This document shows, piece after piece, positions 50,486 to 64,000 of a stretch of DNA of 64,000 nucleotides (its first letter is position 1; each line of letters starts with the position of its first letter). The DNA lies in the NCBI GenBank assembly GCA_034509925.1, contig CM067532.1:3304142-3368141 (forward strand), in the 5' to 3' direction. Made by a program: the position numbers and the translations under genes. The notes under the pieces are model-generated. The model was not told the origin of the DNA. It saw nothing but the letters and a program-made list of their open reading frames with translations, and made no database searches. This DNA comes from Hirudinaria manillensis. Its lineage: Eukaryota > Annelida > Clitellata > Hirudinida > Hirudinidae.

Positions 50486-53400
50486 TATGTTGCATTAGTA
50501 ATCGTAGAATACACCAACACCCAATTCCCATTTCGGATTCCCATCTTGAACCTCTTCAAGAAACAGATATTTGAAAACATATCCACTGATATGAGACCAA
50601 TTCTGTAGTCAATCCTTAACTCAATTCACCATCCTGAAACTGAATACTCGTCACAAATCCTTAATCAATGAACTTGCAAAAAGTACAAAAGCGATTGAGA
50701 AATTCAAAGCCTCAATCAAATTGCAACACGTCCTTGTAAGAGAGGACCACAGCTGCTCAATCTTCGCACCTTCGAAAACGCCACCTCAAAGGCCGATTTA
50801 ACACTTCGCTTGAAAATACCAAATGGTTTTCCAAACATTTTCACGAAATATTCCTTCCTTATCTGGGACCAGCAAGTGACGGGAAGGCACAACTTCTTCA
50901 AAAAATTCAAAAGCAATTCACACTCAGAAGAGTGAAGAGAGAAGACTATCAAATATTATTTTTGAAAGATCATTATCAGACCACGGAGCGACCGGAGTGC
51001 TTGCGAATGTTCTGGCTGCCATTAAGCTTTTCACTTTTGTGAACAAATTCATCACTAAAGCAATCGTTTGACCTTCGGACTAAAATATCAACTTATTTTT
51101 GTCATTCAGGAGAAGTTGTTTTGTCATCCATTCGTTTGAAATCTTTTTTGGCGTTCAAAATGTTATTCATTTTGTGAATTGAAATGTAAATCATCGGTTA
51201 TTCATTTTTAATACAATACATTTTGATTTTTAATACAATACATTTTGATTCGACGTTTGCATTTAATTTTGTTTTGAATAAAATTTCTTTAATCAAAATA
51301 AATGGAATCCAGTTTTTGATTGAAATCAGATTTTTGATTGAAAACCGCTGCAGTCAATCTCGCCAGAATTGATAAGAATCCAAATTGAATGCGAAAAATT
51401 TGCATATTTTTGAAATCGTTATTAGACAAATATTTGGAAATTTCTTTAAATATTTTAATAAAAGATTTACATCTTCGAGCAAATTGATGAAAGAGATTAA
51501 AGACACAAAAACGTTTTTGTCATGAAATTGTTTCGTTGAACGTTTCGAACGAATAAATATATTTATATTTAACTTGGCTAAATTTATAAGATTATTTTTT
51601 AAATTTCTAAATTATTTTATTTTAAACTTGTAAATAAAATAACACATTTTTCGGCTATAAAAATCATAGCAAATAATCTAGATCCGTATTCAATATTAAA
51701 GCCAGATACTAATTCTGATTCTCCTCCAGCAAAATCAAATGGAGCACGATTTCTAAGATACAAATTTTACGATATTCTCTAAATTCAGTAAATATTTACA
51801 TAATTAATGTTTATTTAAATTGAATTTAACACGCAAACTACAGAACGGCAATAACTGAAGGAGACGCGACTCATCAGAGTGCTCGTATAATTGCTCGGAA
51901 AAGTGTAACTTAGTAATTAGTCGATTCGAAAAGCAATCAAAACTGCGGACAGAGAACGTGAAAGTGAAGCATTTGTATCGTCAAAAGGTGTCATCGAACA
52001 GTGCCATGAGAAGTGAAGGCATTAATCTCAATGTAAGAAGACGTGTTGAGGCTAATTAAAATGGACTGCCACTCTTGATTCAATTGTTGGTCACACGTCA
52101 ATCAATCAGGGAGCCGGTTGCTCGACCTGCTCCAATGAATAATCAATACTTCCAGATCGGAAGGATTTCCTCGACGAACGAGTACTCGTACTTTGTACTT
52201 TTACTGGAAGAAAAAGTAACGAATAAAGTAGAATGAGGTGGCAGAATATGTTTGATCGGTCGTGACGTTTTGTTCAACAACGTTTTCCGCCTTGTTGCGA
52301 TATCTGGCAACATGTTGGACAACATTCCGTGATTTCGTAACGTCTGAATTGTTAGACAATGGTTCCATGTCTAAATACAATTTTAAAGTGTTCTTAAAAT
52401 GATTCTTCATTGCAAGCGATCGATTAAATTGTTGAATTTCACATATTGTGTCAATAATTGTGCGTTAAAATATATTAACAAGGCTGATTTGCCTTTTCGA
52501 AAAAATATTAAATAATAATCTTATTTTTAAAATTATTCCATAGTTAATGTACGATCTCTGAGAACATTTCGTGACCCAGAAACTCAATTATGGTGTTGTG
52601 TTTCAATAATAACAATAATAATAATAATAATAATTCCAAATTTATTTTGGAAACTAATTCCAAATAATCCAGGTTGTTAAAATTATGCCAACATGAAATC
52701 CAATCGCGGTTGGTGAAGGATATAATTTAATTTCCATGAAATCACTTTCTACCTTCCAAGCCTAAGATGGACACGGAAGACATTATTTCATTATTACTGC
52801 AATTCCTTCCATTCCATGTTATTCAAGTCCATCAGACTATTAAATAAAAGCAGTTTAAAAAAAAAACAATTAAATGTATAAATGTGATAAATAAAAAATA
52901 TTAGTATTAACTTATGCATAATAATAATTATATAATATATAATAATTATTACGTATAAATTAATAATTAAAATAATTAAAATAAAAATATATAATCAAAT
53001 CAATTATATAATACAATATAAATTATAAATTACATAATAATTATTATGTATAAATTAATAATAATCATAAATTAATTTGGAATTATTAAATAATTATTAT
53101 AAAATAATAAAAATTCTCCCTACAATTCGGCAGAATACAAACACATGAAGAGACATCTTCAAACTTAGATACAAAACGTTTACCTCAGTTATCATTAAAT
53201 ATTCATTTTACAATGAAAAATAGTTAAACCTTGGGATTCCCCACCCTTGGGAATTTTAGAATCAGACACCGTCTCACGTTTTACTGCTCTGATAACCGAA
53301 TTATGTCATTTTTTAACTTACGCTTTGGTTTTGTTTTTTTTGTTTGTACAAGTTTGTAAAGACTTGTGTTAGTTACCCAAGTGGCCCTTCCCTTTTGTCT

Positions 53401-56400
53401 TAAGAAGTAAATAGGTAAATAAATAATAATAGTAATAATTAATAATAATATTTATTATTATAAATAATAAATTGGAATTATTGGTCACGAGGAAGACAAA
53501 TTGAATATTAGTTTTGAATTATCACAAGTCCTTAAAATCCTCTTCTGTCTTTGCCTCGACTTTCTTCCTTTTCTTTCCTTCCTTCTGTCTTCACTGACGG
53601 CATCCGTCCGTCTTAAATAAAATCAAACTTGTATTAGAAACATTTCACCGACAATAATCGCCAATAATTTTGTAATTTAAGTAATAAATTTGATAAAATG
53701 ATAAATAATTCAAACTTATTTCATTAAATCGTTAATTACTTAATTAAGGTCACGCGTTTTGCGCTCGAAAATTCAATTATCTTCAATTTCTGTTTTCGCT
53801 TTAAAAAAAAAATGTTTTTTTTTCTTTTTCTGATTTTAAAAGAATAATTTGAAAATGAAATGATATAACTGAAGTGAAAAACGTTGGAAAACACAGATTT
53901 TTACAGAACATGGACTTAATGCGTCGCGAAGGATAGCATCCCACATTTCTATGTTTTTATGTCCATTTAAACATTTATTTTTGCTTCGACCAGCTGGGTT
54001 TATAATAATAATTTAATAAGTAATACAAATAGTTAAGTTTATTGGACTGAACGTATCGGCATTATAGGAGTTTAAAATATTTATTAATTCACCTATTTTT
54101 CTATTAAATTTGTTTTTGAGAAAAAGAGGCATTTTGATTAAAATTCCCGGAAATATTAAAGTTTAAATATTTTGTTTCTCGGTGCTGCCGTGAAATGAAT
54201 CCAACATTTGCCATGAAATTGCGCCAAAAATACGAAACTCCAAAACTTTTCTTGTGAATTGGGTCGATACTTCAGCCGAGCATTTAGCATGAATATCTCA
54301 ACTATTATATCTGTTCGATCATTATCAATACCAGGGAAGTCCCACCCGACTTTGAGTTGGAAAATTTACATTTTGGAAAAAATTAAGGTAAATGTAAATA
54401 AATAGATATAAAATAATACAATATACGATTTCTCATCCAATATCAATTTGCACCAAAGTGATTAGAAAATGATTAAACTAATGAACTTCCCTCGAGGTTC
54501 CATGAACTTTGCGAAACACTCAAACCTTTGATGAAAATCGTTTTCAGAATTGTTCTTTTCATCCCTGTTAACAAAAGGCTGGAAATGAAATAATTAGGTT
54601 TCCTTATTATTCCTTAGATATCATTATCGCGATTCGAATGATGAGGCAGGCAAATTGAAAGTCAAGGTTGCGTGTTTCTCTGCCAATTCGAAACTGTTTC
54701 GTTTCTCCACAAGAAATAATAATAATAATAAGAAGAAGAATAAATGTGAACATCATTTGAAATGGTAAATGCAATCTCGATGTCTTGTGACCCAGAATAA
54801 CTCAGCATCAACATCGGAATATAAATAAAATCAAAATAAATAAAATAGATCAAATTCCATTCTATAGGAGGTCTTGTTTGTAAATGGATCTTTTTGTAAA
54901 CCCAAGAACTTAAAAAAGAATTCAAAATTTAAATTGATAATGTCACTATAAAAAGAGTTAATTTTATAATCTTCTGCGTGGATAATATTTCTGTGCACTA
55001 ACAATACCAAAGGGAGTTAATTTTATAATACTCTGCGTGGAATTATGCGCTGCAAGTATTTTATTTGAAGCAACACGGAGGACGCATCTGGTGGAAAATA
55101 ATGAAAAGTTCAAAGGTCAGTCGGCTGCACCGATCGTAAATAAAAGCTATTAAGATGGAGAAGAAAGAGGAATTCAAAAGATTACAAACATTACTCAGCG
55201 CTGGATTTGGCGCTTCATTGAACCCGTCTGACATACCCCACCTCCAGAATTAAAGGGTTGAATTTGATTATGATTCATCGCTACGCACGACCCCTCGATA
55301 CATTCGACGTCATGTCTTCCCCTTCCTTGACAAATTATCATCTGCACCATCGGTCCATCCATCAGACTGCCAAGACTACTGGGGTCTTTAATGGCGATAT
55401 GAGGTCTCACATTTTTTATTGTCTCCAAAACTCAAATGATGCTGATCGGGTATTGATTATTTATTCCTAAGTTATTCCTCTTTTTTACCTGAGAATTGGA
55501 ATTAAAACTTGGCAGGTGTTATTATATCAACTGGGCGACCTAATTGCAAAGGAGAGGGAATCAGTTACGTTTTGAAATTATGGCAAGACCCCCAAGTGTG
55601 CAATCCTTCAATATGTCAGGACATACCTAGTCTGGACATGCTAGACATGTCTCTAGGACGTGGCATACCAACTTTGCAGATGTCCGATCCCTTTTTGATA
55701 AACCCCATGCTTTGGTCAACAAAATTGAAATTTGTCTTATAATTAAGTAACAATTACCTAAAACATGTTCATTGATGGTTTGTATTTGAAGTTGTACTTT
55801 ATATTTTTCATTCAAAAGGCTGTGAAAAACCCTGAATAAGATTGCAAAAAGATAAAGATATTTGATCTTATATATTGGCACAGGTCGCATGCATAGTAAA
55901 TAAATTGTTATAATTTAATTAATAAATGTTTTGTTTATGATGAAGTGATGTGATACTAAGATCTGAATAAATTTCAGTATTTAGTTTTCGAGAAATTTAC
56001 AAACATGTGAAACATTGTATATTTAACAGCAGTGGAATCAGTAGAAGTTTTGATATTGGCTACGTTTTAATACATAACGTATTCCCTGTGGAGGTATAAT
56101 ATTAATTTTTATCTTTACAGATCCAGAGTAAAGCTGTTCAACGAAGGCCATATGCTATTAAAATTTCTTAAGAACTTATTTCTGAACTGTTGAACTGTTA
56201 CTCCAGTAATTACTGAAACTGTTGGTGCTTATTTTTGGTCAATTTTGGTTAGTCTTTCATTTGAAATTTGTTGGAATTTTTAAAGAACATTTTTATTTAA
56301 AATGGTAGAAGGAGTCTGCAATAAAACGAGATTTGTAATAAATTGTTTCCTTTCTTTGAAATTTACTTTCGATCCCGAGATGGAAATATTCTGTTAGTGA

Positions 56401-56802
56401 GGGCGCCAGTGCACCGTTTTTCTCACTTCTCTCCTTATTTTGCGTTAACACAAAAGGTAGTTTTTAAGAAAACAATACTTTAAGTTTTATAGAATTATTT
56501 TTCCTCAAAATCCCTAGTAAACACATCGGTGGACCTGGAAGCGAAAGGGTACTGGACTGAATCTTCCCCATTGAATTTAGAGCAAGGGGCGTAGTTCCTG
56601 CCTCACAGATTGGTTTGTCTAAACGGTCAGACTCTAACCGGAAAAGAACGAAGGCTGTGACAATGATGTTTGAGACCGCTTCCGTTCTGTTTCGAAGATT
56701 TTTACTTAACATACTGCCACCTAAAGACAAACACTAACAAGGTAATTTAACTAATTTTATTTTCGTTTTTCGTTAAGCCAAGTTCAACTCATTAAAGCTT
56801 TT

Positions 56803-59800
56803 TTAATTATCGAGAACATTTGTTGCTTCGATCATTGAAGAGGCCACTTCCACTATAACATTCCAAGCATATTGAATTTCTTCTTTGGTTTTCGTTGCAC
56901 AAATTGCAAGCCTCAAGAAATAAGTTCCTTTGACTTCCGCAGGAACTAAATATATTCTGCCATCTTTCACCAACTTTTCCAACAAAATCTTATTTTTTTC
57001 ATTTTCACCCTGTATCAGTGACACTCAACATTAGATTCCAACTGGCAACTGACAATTAAAAATGTTGAATATGATTTGTGGTACGCATCACCTTCAATCT
57101 GAAGCAAACAAGACCCAAAATGACTTCATTGACGACCTCAAAACGTTCATCCTCTAAAACCAATTTTTCAAATTCTTTTGCCAACGACACATCCTGATGT
57201 GGAAATGTTATTAATGACAAGTAAGGTTCATTTATATAGGCATTTATACATTGCAGGATAAATCATTAGGTATGAAATAAGTGCTCACCCTTCTAACTCT
57301 TTCCTGTAAACCCTTGACTCCAAATGACCTGAATGCGAACCACATTTTCAATGAACGAAATCTTCGCCCGAGGGGTATTTGCCAATGCTGAAACAATGTA
57401 AAACGTGTCACAAACTATTCGATTGCTGAGGCAAGCTGAATTTTCATAGAGTTATGAAAGCTGAAATAGTTTTTAAAAATAAAGATAAATTTGAGATGAA
57501 AGAACGGCAAGATATTAAACATATATTCAACTCACACGATAATCGAGAGCCTGACTACCGTGATTGTGTTGCAAATACAAAGGATCAACATTGAAAGTCT
57601 CGACCATGTAACGGCTATTCTTTAGCCTGCGGCACACAGAATCATTAATTTTAAGACACGTTTGTATCATAATTGTTCGACTTAATCTAGTATATTTCTT
57701 CTCTTTTAACTGCAACTGTTGTCAAACATCGAATAAACTGACCAGAGAGCAGAACAATCAAAGTGCACGAGCAGCCATTTGTGGGGATTGAAGTTAAATG
57801 AATCGGCATACTGTTAAAATAAACATTGGAACGGTAAGTAAAAAGAAGAAAGTAACATGAAACATTTGCCACACTGAACTAGTAAAATGTATTTTTAAGA
57901 TACCAAATTGTAAAGTACAAACAAATGTAAGTATTGTTAATAACGTCAAAGCACTGAATATACTACAATTATAAGAAAATGTATGAAAAATGTAGATCTC
58001 ATAATTGAAATTATAAAACAGTTTCTTATCGCTGTCACTATATTATTACTATTATTGTTTCGTATCGTTATTCTAATTTTAAGTAACATTATTATTTATA
58101 TTCTTGCCTATTTATTGAATATAGTACAAGGCATTAAAACCGATTTTGAAGAGACGTTAAATAAAACAAAATTACTGATTACATTTGTGAAAGATATGGC
58201 AATTGTGTGGCATTGAGTTTCGCTGCAATGAATATAATTTTGTTTTAATTAGTAATTGTAAAAAAAAAAATTTACCTCAACTCCGTCCAACAGATGTCTA
58301 AACTCAGGACAAATGAATGACGACCCTGCATAAGCGGCATCAATATGGAGCCATATGTTTTCTTTGTTACCTAAAGATTTGGTTATAATTTATTAACAAT
58401 AACTTTATTGATATAACAAATGTATTTTAATCAATAATGACAAAATATGTTCAACTCACATATCGGTCCGATATCCAAAAGCACATCGAATGAACATACT
58501 GACGTTGTACCGAGTGTAGCAACACACTGCAATGACAAGATCATTGTCTTAGTATCTAAAAAAAAGAATCATTAAATTTATGACATTCACAGCTGTACTC
58601 AGACCTGTCTCAGATAAATACGTTAACTTATGGGTTACTTTTCAGTTTATAAATATTTCAGTTACTCGTTTAAATTGGATTGGCAAACAATCGCCTACTA
58701 ACTCCATTCCGCCACAACATACGCTCCAAACTATGCCAAACATAAAAATATGCATCGCCGACTAACTAGGAATGGAATAAGTCCGTTGTTTCTGTCCTCA
58801 ATGATTGCTTCTTGAAGGAGCTTTGTATTCATCTGGTTCTTGTCATCTGACGTTATCTTTCTGCACCTCACCATAGCAATCAGGGCAGCCCTTTCAACAG
58901 AGGAATGTGCCTAAATATAACAACACCGCTTATAATTTACGATTATAAGTTATTTTGAGAAAAACGTCAAACTTAACACTATAATATATTAGTTATAAGA
59001 CCTTTCATAAGTCTTATAATTATTTTTATTAAAGACGATGACAAGGTTTTTATTCACGATGATGTGGTAAAAGTGATTTGCCGCTTTTCCATGAAAACAT
59101 ACTTTGAAAAAAAGTAAAGAAATCAATTGAAAAATATTCAAAATAATTATCAAATGAAGTTTATTTTCTTGTAATAATGTCGTGATAATTAGTTTAGTTT
59201 TATTAATAAAATATTAATTCGTTTGATTACGAAATAAATTTAAATAACTTCATTAGGTTAATATCCGACATTCCCTTAAAGATTATATAATCTTCTCGTG
59301 GTCCTTTCTAACAAGTTCTTTCTAACAATACAATCGTTTGACTCCTTTCAAGTAAAGTTTGTTATAATTTGTAGTAAATTGTATAATTAAAATATGCGCT
59401 TAATTCCAGCATTAAATTATTGCTCCAAATGCAGCTGATGCCACCTGCTGACACCTCAATCGATACGTCCTTAACTTTTTGATACGGTTGGTAATGACGT
59501 CTTGCAGCAATGGTATTAAAAATGATTAAAAGGTAATTTAAAATATTCAAGCGATTCAAATGATATAAATTTATAATAACATTAGAATTATAATTAAGAT
59601 TAGAATCAACGAATATTTAAAACTGTGATTATTTATTATAACAATTTTAAATTCATTCGTAATGTTACTATTGTTCAACGCTTAGTTTTGTCGGGGCAGT
59701 AAGAGCAAGTCGATGAATAAGCTGATATCGATCCAATATAGATCTTGTTTTTCTTTTCTTCTGACTAGGATGTTTCAGTGTAGTTTATGTTTTTGTCCAA

Positions 59801-62205
59801 CACTTCAACATGCTGCAAGGATCCTATCGCCATTTTGTTAAATGTTCGTTTGGATTGTTGATCGTTTATGTTGCTCAGATACTTTGCTTTTTTATGTAAG
59901 GACGCACCGCTTTCTCACAACATGCCTATTAAAAACTTCCGTTGCAATAAATAAAGACATGAAAACACAAAAGCTCAACTGTGGCCTGGCAATTACTTGA
60001 CATTTCCATAGCAACAGACGGCGAATTAATATTATGTTTCAAAAGGGAATCATTAACAAGTTATTTGCTAATTTTTGCACGACGAAAGTTTCTATGTATT
60101 TTAAGGTTGAAATCAAATTATACTGAGTTATCTTTAACAATGCAAAATAATTTATTTTTGAATAAAATATTATTTTTATTAATATTTATATTACTAATAC
60201 CTCATCTGAGCAGTAGATAACCATACGAGTGATGTCAACGTCTCCGGACAGTTCTTTCATTTTCTTGCTTCTTGCTGCCAGAAGCGAGATATAAGTAGCT
60301 TCACTGGCAGTTCCCTAAAAGATTTCAGAAACATTTCAAATAAAAGAAGCTGTCACATCAAAAATCACGAGTGATGAGTTTCCAAAGTTAATGCGCCCGT
60401 TAATGTGTCGGTACTCAAAAAAATATTTTCCATAATCAAATATTTACCTGTATAACTCCTCCTCCCTGTACTCCATCGTAAAATTCCTTCGGAAGTTTCA
60501 GCATTTTACCAAGCCACTTCATCATCAACATTTCCAGTTCCGTGCAAGAAGGACTGGCAATCTAGAATGTTATAATTGAACTATAATTGTTACGTAATAA
60601 ACAAGTATAAGATATTTATTCCTCTCGCTATGCATTATGCATGTCATACCGCCCAAATTACATTTCGTAAGCCATTTTCATTTGGAGATTTTAACATTGT
60701 GAAGCGAGACTGCGATACCGTTCAAAGATCAAGTTTTTTTAAAGCTTTAAAACGAAACAGGTGCAAAGCATTTCTCCTTTCAGGGTTTAGTCTGTTAAGT
60801 TGCTTAAATTAACCCATGTTTATTTATATTATGCCACATGATATGCAAACTCAAATGCATTCTCTTTTTTTTTTTATAGAAATTCAAGTATTATCTTGTA
60901 TTCATTCCTAAACTGACCCGTCAAATTCGTTTCAATAAATGATGACAACGATGAAATATTGTATTAAGAAGCCTAATTAATTTTTTGTATACCTTCCCGC
61001 TGCTGTATTATGAAGTTTTGAAAGATTTTTCTGAAATTTTCTTCACTTTCACTTGAAAATGCCAAATCGCTATCAATAAATAGATTGATAACTTCTCAAG
61101 TTGGTTGCTTTCTTCTTTGAATGAAATTGTTTATCAACTTTTAACGTTGTTTTATCAATTGTTCTTATTATGTGTGTGTGAGCACGTCATGTGCCTCGCC
61201 ATTCTCTATTAAGCTTCCTAGATTTTCCCTTTAATTTCCATATATAATGTCTATTATAATAACGAAAATTCTTCAACATTAATATGAAAAACTAGCTTGC
61301 ACAAGTCAATGCCTCATAAAGTCGCATTGGCATTGCCATTGAAAAAGCACTTTTGAGAATTTCTACATGGCTCGAGGCCACGTAATGTTTCGATCACGGA
61401 ACTACGTAAGAAAGCATTCCAAGATGAAAGAACTCTATTTCTGTTCGCAATGAATGCGGTGGAAATAATTAAAGCCAAATAATTATTCGAGACCAATTAA
61501 TATGCGACATTCTGCTAAACTATATTTTCCTATATTTAGTGGAAAATCAACGATTTGTGACAAATATTTTCGATATCTTATCTCCAAATGCTGATTGCTG
61601 GTCGGACGAAATAACTCAGCATTAAAAGGGATGAGAGAAGCATTAGGACCCTCACCCATGAAAATCCAATGCAGCTAATGGCACCGGACAGGATGTCAGC
61701 ACAAATTGATGGGTAGGAACATGAAGTCGGATAGAAGGCATGGAAATGTGGACTCTGCCAATGGGTGACCTTTAAATAATAATAATAATAATAGTGTTAT
61801 TATTAACTAAAAACTTTAAAGGAATTTAGAATGCATTTTCTTTTCAAATAAATAGATTTAAATATAAATTAAAGATACAAGCGCGATTTGGTTGTTTGAT
61901 GCGGATATAAATTTAAAATAAAGATTTACACTTGTCACCGATTAAATTTATATTTAATAAAACTAAATAAACACAAAATCTGATCATATTTGATATCAAC
62001 TCACTCCAGGCATGATGACCCTCTCGACGTCTCCGATGATGTCATCCCATTTTTCTCCTTCTTCCGGAGCCTCACCAGGTAAGAGTTCCTCCAAGAAACC
62101 CGGTTTGACTTGAGACAAGGGCTTCCTACTTCCTATGTTTTCCAGATAATCGGCAGCATAATCTATCATCTCTTTTCCTCTCCTACGAAACTCTTCAGCA
62201 TCCAT
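56803..62205 (-). CDS. aromatic L-amino acid decarboxylase family enzyme (PLP-dependent), complete
   Basis: Twelve exons: 62205-62005, 61769-61656, 60561-60448, 60314-60201, 58910-58767, 58526-58460, 58370-58276, 57810-57743, 57626-57536, 57387-57289, 57193-57092, 57009-56803 (1416 bases, 471 residues, a little short of the family's roughly 480). It begins [16 protein letters not shown], the classic family start, so the ATG is secure. Key residues: H183 (AHSSVERA) stacks on PLP, D262 (HIDAAYAG) pairs with the PLP ring nitrogen, K294 (FNPHKWLL) forms the Schiff base, and Y323 (DPLYLQHNH) sits in the mobile catalytic loop. With His183 and Tyr323 both kept, decarboxylation is expected rather than aldehyde synthesis. 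It would make dopamine, serotonin, tyramine or histamine in the cytosol. Substrate cannot be told from sequence alone: HFHAFYPT in exon 2 resembles tyrosine/histidine enzymes, [12 protein letters not shown] resembles DOPA decarboxylase. A tandem paralogue follows at the right edge. Confidence 0.93.
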
Positions 62206-63783
62206 ACTGGCTTCAAAAAAAGTGGATGTGATGTCGTTTGTGGTTCATTTTATAGGCGCAGTGAACGTGCAGGAGGTTTTGTTATCAGCTGCGATCACCA
62301 TTAGGCCAAGATAATTGTGCACAAACATTTTAACATTTGGACGCATGCGATCGCTTTGAAATGAAATGAATTTTTAGTGAGTTTTTAAATTGTTTGTTGT
62401 CATTGACATTTATAATGACTAGCCAAAGATGTTTCACAATGTTAAAGCTGAAATTTATATTATATTCATTTTAAATTCGTTGAATTGTGACAATAATTTG
62501 TCATATCGCGAAAGATTTGCAAATTTTGCTGTAATTCTCGCATAACGCGCATATAGAACGCTTGTAAAATCGTGGCTTAGATGGAATAATTGTTGAGATA
62601 ATAGATAATAGGTTAATAAATCGAATCAAATTCGTTGCTGCTATAATTTGCAACGTAATTGTAAGATTAAATATAGGATATTTTAAATACCTAAGAAAAA
62701 TTTTAAAAAAGTTGCTTTTTCGCTATCACATTCTTCATGTCTTACCATTGATGTGAGAATCCATAACCAACGATGTTTCAAACGTAAGTGTTGACTCGAT
62801 CGATTGTCTTGACTGTACTCAGTGATTTATTTCGTTGCTCTACAACACCTTTTTTTCTTAAAGTCAATTTTGAAAATGTTTGAGAATTCAAAATTATTTC
62901 AGATTAATAATAATAATAATAATACGATTTAAGTCCATTACCTCGATGCAAAATCTAATTTTTTGAGGTTTTTAGTAGGAATTTTGAAGAACCTGCGCTC
63001 CTAATTAGGAAAGACATGATGTTATGTTTTTCGTCGATATATCGACCAATCAAACGGAATCAAGACCCTTTTTTAACCTTAAAGTTTCCTAGACACTGCT
63101 ACTGATTGCCTGTTTTCTCCAAGGAATATAAGTATGTCTAAATGAGGTATGTCTGATATGAAGTTGCATTTAAACAACGATTGGTTAGTATTCGTTCATG
63201 TATTCAGTTATTACAGTTTCAGTTGCTCTTATCTTATTTAACTAAACGCTTTATGAGACAGTTATGAGAGAAATGTATTGTGACTGAATGATATTCAAAG
63301 CATTTTTTAAAACTAATTTGAAGCCACGTTTTTTAACCTCAGCTGATTTTTGGCACACAGTTGTTCATGCGTGCTATAATTGACAAAGCAATAATTGTAT
63401 GAAAAAGATAGATATTTACAAATAGGAAAAGTTGGGGCTTATGGCTCCCTAAACATGGCAATATGGTATGTAAGGCAGCCGAGTGATTGATACCGTCGCT
63501 TTCGTGCGTTTCCATTAGGAATTCAAATCCCAGCCGCTTGCTGACTTTCTGTATAAATTTCAATATTTAAACATTCAAAAGTTCACTAAGCAGAAAAATT
63601 GATAACAAGAGCATGGGAAAGCAATTTTTATTTGACCTTTTCGAACGAATTTGTTTAATACAAAGGTTTATCACGCTTTAAATAATATTAGTTAATAACA
63701 TAATGCATTCGAATATCAAAAAGAGTTTAACTGATATGGTTATGCACGAAAATCATCAGTTTATAGCGGCCTCGACGTTGGAC
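62206..63783. other. spacer between tandem decarboxylase genes
   Basis: Should hold the promoter of the complete decarboxylase gene and the 3' UTR of the second copy, both read on minus. Apart from a tRNA-like relic (about 63470-63545) and a short (TAA)n at about 62906-62922, I see nothing recognisable. Confidence 0.6.
63470..63545 (+). repeat. tRNA-like relic, possible tRNA-derived SINE fragment
   Basis: GGCAGCCGAGTGATTGATAC resembles a polymerase III A box, and GAATTCAAATCCCAGCC about 30 bases on resembles a B box, at tRNA-like spacing. The acceptor and T-stem do not pair properly, so it is not a working tRNA gene. It could be a decayed tRNA or the head of a SINE. Confidence 0.35.
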
Positions 63784-63981
63784 TCATGATCGTGAATGAA
63801 TTATTGAAGTGGCAACTTCCACTATGACATTCCAAGAGTATTCAATGTCCTCCTTGGTAGTTGAAGCTGCGCAGATGGCAAATCTCAGGTAATAAATTCC
63901 TTTCACCATCCCTGGCACCAAGTAAATCCTTCCATCTTCCAGCAACTTGTTCCAGAGTAACATATTATCTTCGTTGGAACT
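63784..63981 (-). CDS. second aromatic amino acid decarboxylase, last exon only (gene runs off window)
   Basis: The exon starts after a TAG acceptor (phase 0) and ends at TGA (63786-63784), 66 codons with stop. It reads [25 protein letters not shown] and [13 protein letters not shown], matching the last exon of the complete gene ([37 protein letters not shown]) at the same acceptor phase. The tail is shorter and ends HSRS. Same strand and about 1.6 kb from the start of the complete gene, so the two are a head-to-tail tandem pair. Active-site exons lie outside the window. Confidence 0.9.
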   Translation of the reverse strand, partial: SSNEDNMLLWNKLLEDGRIYLVPGMVKGIYYLRFAICAASTTKEDIEYSWNVIVEVATSIIHSRS

Positions 63982-64000
63982 CTACCATAAACCATTCCAC

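Larger units (their letters stand above)
38627..56802. other. 18-kb gene-poor interval
   Basis: I find no exon with family similarity on either strand. Open frames of 120-145 codons occur (for example 40447-40851 +, 45488-45904 -, 46193-46570 +), but they lack domain signatures and are not flanked by matching exons. The left part (39-47 kb) is visibly less repeat-rich than the right part (47-56 kb). The missing first exon of the non-alpha receptor must lie here or further right. Simple repeats, a perfect hairpin (48966-49011) and diverged tandem units (50330-50480) are listed separately. Confidence 0.6.

Noticed and set aside
57983-58216. Hydrophobic 77-codon frame on + inside the decarboxylase gene
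   Set aside because: It lies in an intron of the minus-strand gene between 58276 and 57810, is AT-rich, and has no supporting feature.

Overview
The window looks like nuclear DNA of an invertebrate animal. It is AT-rich and full of (TAA)n/(ATT)n microsatellites. The genes are split into many short exons with GT-AG introns and carry metazoan-specific products: Cys-loop receptors, an immunoglobulin-superfamily receptor, ectonucleotide phosphodiesterase domains and aromatic amino acid decarboxylases. I cannot name the species. The two nicotinic-type receptor genes carry a Pro-Ala pore motif best known from molluscan acetylcholine-gated chloride channels, so a lophotrochozoan is my first guess, held weakly. 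Exon models were built by hand by requiring GT-AG borders, matching phases and family motifs. Every model listed as reconstructed adds up to an intact reading frame.

Layout. Positions 1-936 hold no recognisable gene. Positions 937-5060 hold a (TAA)n tract split by a non-LTR retrotransposon of the R4/Dong type (about 989-4864, + strand), with a zinc finger, a Myb-like domain, reverse transcriptase and a restriction-like endonuclease. One reading-frame break lies in it near 3735. Positions 5060-11200 are repeats, including a 16-copy, 54-bp minisatellite at 8610-9470. Positions 11228-24400 (+) hold one large gene of 35 coding exons that encodes two complete ENPP-type phosphodiesterase units head to tail. 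The two units have 17 exons each and the same intron phase at every junction. A partial copy of its exon 2 lies at about 25236-25330. Positions 27419-29895 (+) encode a four-Ig, single-pass membrane protein.

Positions 30607-38626 (-) hold two tandem nicotinic-type subunit genes: an alpha-type one with vicinal cysteines (30607-33054) and a non-alpha one (34594-38626). Both have Pro-Ala instead of Gly-Glu at the pore mouth, which predicts anion selectivity. The alpha-type copy lacks the exon that carries the loop D tryptophan. About 18 kb (38627-56802) shows no convincing gene, only diverged repeats and a hairpin. Positions 56803-62205 (-) encode a complete PLP-dependent aromatic amino acid decarboxylase in 12 exons, and 63784-63981 is the last exon of a second, tandem copy that runs off the right edge.

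How they fit together. The receptor pair and the decarboxylase pair are both local tandem duplications of genes used in small-molecule signalling. The ENPP gene is a tandem duplication that became an internal fusion. No pathway linking the genes can be claimed from position alone.
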